Source: Pseudomonas sp. PD9R
Lineage (GTDB): Bacteria > Pseudomonadota > Gammaproteobacteria > Pseudomonadales > Pseudomonadaceae
Direction of reading: 5' to 3'
Assembly (NCBI RefSeq): GCF_019200975.1
Contig: NZ_JAHTMR010000002.1
Location: 167,461 to 231,460 of the forward strand
DNA: 64,000 bases
Shown: piece after piece, positions 61,431 through 64,000 of the stretch
How positions within the stretch are numbered: position 1 is the stretch's first letter
How the letters are laid out: each line of letters starts with the position of its first letter
Notes under the pieces: model-generated
The model's database searches: none
What the model was told of the DNA's origin: nothing
The model's input: the letters and a program-made list of their open reading frames with translations, nothing else
Made by a program: the position numbers and the translations under genes

Positions 61431-62096
61431 ATGGGTACCCCATTGAAAATCGATTTCGTCAGCGATGTGTCCTGTCCCTGGTGTGTCGTCGGTCTTTACG
61501 GCCTGACCCGTGCCCTGGAGATTTTGCGCGATGAAGTCCGGGCCGAGATCCGGTTCCAGCCGTTCGAACTGAACCCGAAGATGGCGCCCGAAGGGCAGAA
61601 CATCACCGAACACATCACTGAAAAATACGGCTCGACACCCGAGCAGTCGCAGAAGAATCGCGAAATGATCCGCGCGCGGGGCGCCGAGGTCGGGTTTGCT
61701 TTTCGCACGGACGGCAATAGCCGCATCTACAACACCTTCGATGCTCACCGCTTGCTGTATTGGGCCGGGCTGGAAGGTTTGCAGTTGAATCTGAAAGAGG
61801 CCTTGTTCAAGGCGTTTTTCACGGATGGCGGCAACCCGTCAGACCACGCCCAGTTGGCGCAGGTCGCGCAGAGCGTCGGGCTGGATCGGCAGCGGGCCGA
61901 GGCGATTCTGGCATCCGATGAATTCGCCAAAGAGGTTCGCGAAGAGGAACAGCTGTGGCTTTCGCGTGGAGTCAGTTCAGTGCCAACGGTGGTTTTCAAC
62001 GGCCAATACGCGGTCACGGGCGGGCAGCCGGTCGAGGCATTTGTGGGGGCAATTCGGCAAATCATGAGTGAAGCGAAAGGCGGAACGGTCAGCTGA
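61431..62096 (+). CDS. DsbA-family oxidoreductase (FrnE-like)
   Basis: 221-residue thioredoxin-fold protein with CPWC near residue 15 (VSDVSCPWCVVG) and the FrnE/2-hydroxychromene-isomerase type layout: FQPFELNPKMAPEGQN, then NTFDAHRLLYWAG and a cis-Pro loop SSVPTVVFNG. No signal peptide, so it acts in the cytosol, unlike DsbA. ATG 61431 has GAGGTG just upstream; a GTG at 61428 would also be in frame. Ended by a clear terminator 50 bases downstream. Confidence 0.9.
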   Translation: MGTPLKIDFVSDVSCPWCVVGLYGLTRALEILRDEVRAEIRFQPFELNPKMAPEGQNITEHITEKYGSTPEQSQKNREMIRARGAEVGFAFRTDGNSRIYNTFDAHRLLYWAGLEGLQLNLKEALFKAFFTDGGNPSDHAQLAQVAQSVGLDRQRAEAILASDEFAKEVREEEQLWLSRGVSSVPTVVFNGQYAVTGGQPVEAFVGAIRQIMSEAKGGTVS

Positions 62097-62145
62097 CAAT
62101 TTCCAGTCGTCAAAAAAGTATCAATGTGCCACTATGGTTTTGGGC

Positions 62146-62173
62146 GTCGCTGCCGATACAGGCAGCGACTTTT
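62146..62173 (+). terminator. rho-independent terminator after the DsbA-family gene
   Basis: Perfect 9-bp stem GTCGCTGCC (62146-62154) with GGCAGCGAC (62161-62169), 6-base loop, then TTTT. It lies 50 bases after the stop and 20 bases before the next gene. Confidence 0.82.
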
Positions 62174-62192
62174 AATCATAGGGATTTGATCC

Positions 62193-62888
62193 ATGAACCT
62201 CCACGCTCTACGCACCTTTGCTGCGCTGACTCTGCTCGCCTGCCTGACCCTCACCGGCTGTGCCAACGTTCAACCTCCCGTGCCGCTGGACCATCAATTC
62301 TGGGATGCCAAGGAGCCAACCATTGGTGTGGCGATTACCGTATTGCCGCCACCCGTGCTGGCACTGACCGGCAACCAGGGGATTCTTGATTACGCCATCA
62401 ATTCGGGCGTTAACAGCAAGCTCAGTGACAACGTCAAAACCTGGCAAGTGCGCGATTTCGACACGTTGCCGGATGTGATCGTCGCCAAGTTGCAGGCCAA
62501 GGGTTACAAAGCCAAGCGCATTGACGAGAAAGTGGACCTGACGACCTACAAGGAGATGAAATTCCGCGAAGGTTACACGATCAAGGATTTGACCCCGATC
62601 AAGGCAAAGTATGGCGTCGATCGTCTGTTGTTGGTGTACGTCACTGCCACCGGTGCGACCCGCAGCTACTACAGCATCGTACCGACCAGCGTGCCGATGG
62701 CGCAGGTGGGCGGGCAGGGTATGGTGGTCGATCTGGCGGATAACAAACTGCTGTGGTTCCAGCCCTTTGCCGCGATACAAGCGGCCCAAGGTGAGTGGGA
62801 CGAGCCGACCTACACCAACCTGTCGAACGCGTTCTACCAGGCTGTGGATAACAGCCGTCAGCAAATGATTACTCCGTTCGCACAATGA
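62193..62888 (+). CDS. lipoprotein of unknown function, first of a pair
   Basis: 231 residues. Lipoprotein signal with lipobox LTGC near residue 23 (CANVQPPVP follows). The mature protein has a repeat-free alpha/beta pattern: VAITVLPPPVLALTGNQGIL, DTLPDVIVAKLQAKGYKAKR and KYGVDRLLLVYVTATGATRS, then an aliphatic WFQPFAAIQAAQGEWDEPTY end. I do not recognise the family. It overlaps the next lipoprotein gene by 4 bases (ATGA), so the two products likely work together in the outer membrane or its inner face. Confidence 0.72.
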   Translation: MNLHALRTFAALTLLACLTLTGCANVQPPVPLDHQFWDAKEPTIGVAITVLPPPVLALTGNQGILDYAINSGVNSKLSDNVKTWQVRDFDTLPDVIVAKLQAKGYKAKRIDEKVDLTTYKEMKFREGYTIKDLTPIKAKYGVDRLLLVYVTATGATRSYYSIVPTSVPMAQVGGQGMVVDLADNKLLWFQPFAAIQAAQGEWDEPTYTNLSNAFYQAVDNSRQQMITPFAQ

Positions 62889-63793
62889 AGCGTCCAATCG
62901 TAGCGGCCAGTGCGCTGGCCCTGCTGATGTTGGCTGGTTGTGCGCAAAAGCAGGCCCCCGAGGTCGGTTTCAAGGATCAGGGCGCATTAACTTATGTACA
63001 GGCCCACGGACTCAAGGTCGATGTGCAGGTGCCGCAAGCGTTTGTCAGTGCCAGCATGGTGATCGATAGCAAGGATGCCCTGAAGGCTGCGTCGTCGAGT
63101 TACAACATGGTGTCGAGTTCGGGCATCAGTGCCGGGTTGGCCGGCGTGTTGGTGGCCAGCCTGGTCAATACTCAGATGGGCAGCGGCAGCTTGCAACGCG
63201 ATGCGGAAAAAGCTGCACTCAAGGACTCGCGCCCGATGGCCGATTTGCTCGGTGGCGTGGCGTTGCAGGAGCGTTTGCAACAGCGCTATCAACAGGCGTC
63301 GCAAGCGGTCGGGTTGAAGCAGGGCGAAGGGCAGGTCACGGCTCGTCTGTTGATCGAACCCAAGCTGATGTTGACCCCGGATCGCGGCAGTTTTGTGCTG
63401 GTCAATCAGGTGCAGGTTCAAGATATCGCCGGCTCACCGCTGTATCGCATGCGCATCGAAGTGGCCAGCCAGCCGATCCGTCGTTGTGGCCAGCAATGCA
63501 TCGATGACGGCAGCCTGGAACTGGCGAAGATCACTGCAGTGCTCGACGAATGCATCGACGAATCCATGCGCGTGCTGGCCACCGACCTGATGCAACCGAC
63601 CCCGCCCCCGGCGGCCCAGGAAACCCTGCGGTACGTGCTGGACGGTCAGCGCGTGGTCGAGCGCGGTTATCAACTGGCGAGCAGCGGCAGTTACTGGCGT
63701 TATCGCAACCTCTACGGTGCGGTGAAGTCGGTGCCGGTGCCGTTCGAGGATGCGTTGACCCAGGCGCAGCTGGAAAAGGTTTACGGGCGCTAA
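62885..63793 (+). CDS. lipoprotein of unknown function, second of a pair
   Basis: 302 residues. Lipobox LAGC near residue 19 (CAQKQAPE follows). A Ser/Gly-rich hydrophobic stretch near 70-100 (SSGISAGLAGVLVASLVN) might insert in or lie along a membrane. Two Cys in RRCGQQCIDDGS near 200 could form a disulphide. The end, YVLDGQRVVERGYQLASSGSYWRYRN, is well conserved looking. Family not recognised. It overlaps the upstream lipoprotein gene and is convergent with a sigma-54-type regulator gene across a REPIN. Confidence 0.72.
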   Translation: MKRPIVAASALALLMLAGCAQKQAPEVGFKDQGALTYVQAHGLKVDVQVPQAFVSASMVIDSKDALKAASSSYNMVSSSGISAGLAGVLVASLVNTQMGSGSLQRDAEKAALKDSRPMADLLGGVALQERLQQRYQQASQAVGLKQGEGQVTARLLIEPKLMLTPDRGSFVLVNQVQVQDIAGSPLYRMRIEVASQPIRRCGQQCIDDGSLELAKITAVLDECIDESMRVLATDLMQPTPPPAAQETLRYVLDGQRVVERGYQLASSGSYWRYRNLYGAVKSVPVPFEDALTQAQLEKVYGR

Positions 63794-63801
63794 CCCCACC
63801 G

Positions 63802-63885
63802 TGCAGGAGCTGCCGAAGGCTGCGATCTTTTGATCTTGATCTTAAAAAACAGATCAAAAGATCGCAGCCTGCGGCAGCTCCTACA
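63802..63885. repeat. REPIN (GATCGCAGCC family)
   Basis: Arms at 63802-63835 (TGCAGGAGC variant) and 63852-63885, AT-rich ends inwards. It lies between the convergent lipoprotein and regulator genes. Confidence 0.9.
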
Positions 63886-63898
63886 GGGGTGACGATTG

Positions 63899-64000
63899 TT
63901 AGCGGACGATCTTGTCCACGTGAATCCCCAGTTTTTTCAGCCGATACCAGAAGCTGCGTTCGGAAATTCCGATCAACTGCGCCGCTGCGGCCTGCACACC
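63899..64000 (-). CDS. C-terminal end of a sigma-54-dependent regulator, cut by window edge
   Basis: Only the last 33 codons are in the window: GVQAAAAQLIGISERSFWYR followed by LKKLGIHVDKIVR and the stop. This is a Fis-type helix-turn-helix, as found at the end of NtrC-family activators, with the usual GISERSFWYRLKK recognition part. The rest, including the AAA+ domain, lies beyond base 64000, so the specific regulator cannot be named. Confidence 0.8.
   Translation of the reverse strand, partial: GVQAAAAQLIGISERSFWYRLKKLGIHVDKIVR

Overview
The window looks like a chromosome segment of a Pseudomonas of the fluorescens group. The evidence is high-GC coding, a membrane PQQ glucose dehydrogenase next to an OprB porin, a second Lon protease beside a chagasin-like inhibitor, divergent metR/metE, and dense REP/REPIN palindromes of the kinds common in that group. 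This assignment rests on gene content and remembered family knowledge, not on a search.

Layout. 1-13 kb is core-like: a multicopper oxidase cut by the window edge, tadA, cmoA-cmoB, a YhhN membrane protein, a chagasin-like lipoprotein, a second Lon protease with a heat-shock-type promoter, gcd, oprB, and two small genes (VF530-like and Pr6Pr-like). 13-14.5 kb is an overlapping pair of a PadR regulator and a siderophore-interacting reductase, resembling YqjI/YqjH.

15-33 kb is an accessory block. Two paralogous CS1/CFA-I-type (class 5, alpha) chaperone-usher fimbrial operons flank a 4.7-kb gene on the other strand. That gene encodes a very large leucine-rich-repeat protein with a C-terminal NEL-type E3 ubiquitin ligase domain. 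Operon 1 is pilin-usher-adhesin-chaperone-pilin-adhesin. Operon 2 is pilin-usher-chaperone-pilin-adhesin, and its usher-chaperone gap holds a short remnant of a lost adhesin gene. Both operons have a strong hairpin between the major pilin and the usher. The block contains no REPINs, although almost every longer intergenic gap elsewhere has one.

33-40 kb holds a large bifunctional penicillin-binding protein, a REP-associated tyrosine transposase (RAYT) broken by one extra base and flanked by two near-identical 133-bp direct REPIN copies, a ProY-like amino-acid permease, and an OpgC-type membrane protein whose last residues are encoded by a REPIN. 40-43.5 kb is a gtrA-gtrB-glucosyltransferase serotype-conversion cassette. 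43.5-51 kb holds an FMN/Fe-S glutamate-synthase-like protein, a LuxR regulator divergent from a RamA-like amidase with a downstream amine/amino-acid permease, a small membrane protein, a NUDIX hydrolase, a LysE exporter and a GNAT acetyltransferase.

51-54 kb is metR/metE with a MetR-type box between them, followed by a 113-bp tandem REPIN array. 54.7-60 kb is a 1751-residue protein that shares a central architecture with the NEL toxin but has a different, unrecognised C-terminus. The window ends with an exported alpha/beta hydrolase, a DsbA-family oxidoreductase, two overlapping lipoprotein genes, and the C-terminal helix-turn-helix of a sigma-54-type regulator cut by the edge. No tRNA, rRNA or CRISPR was seen.
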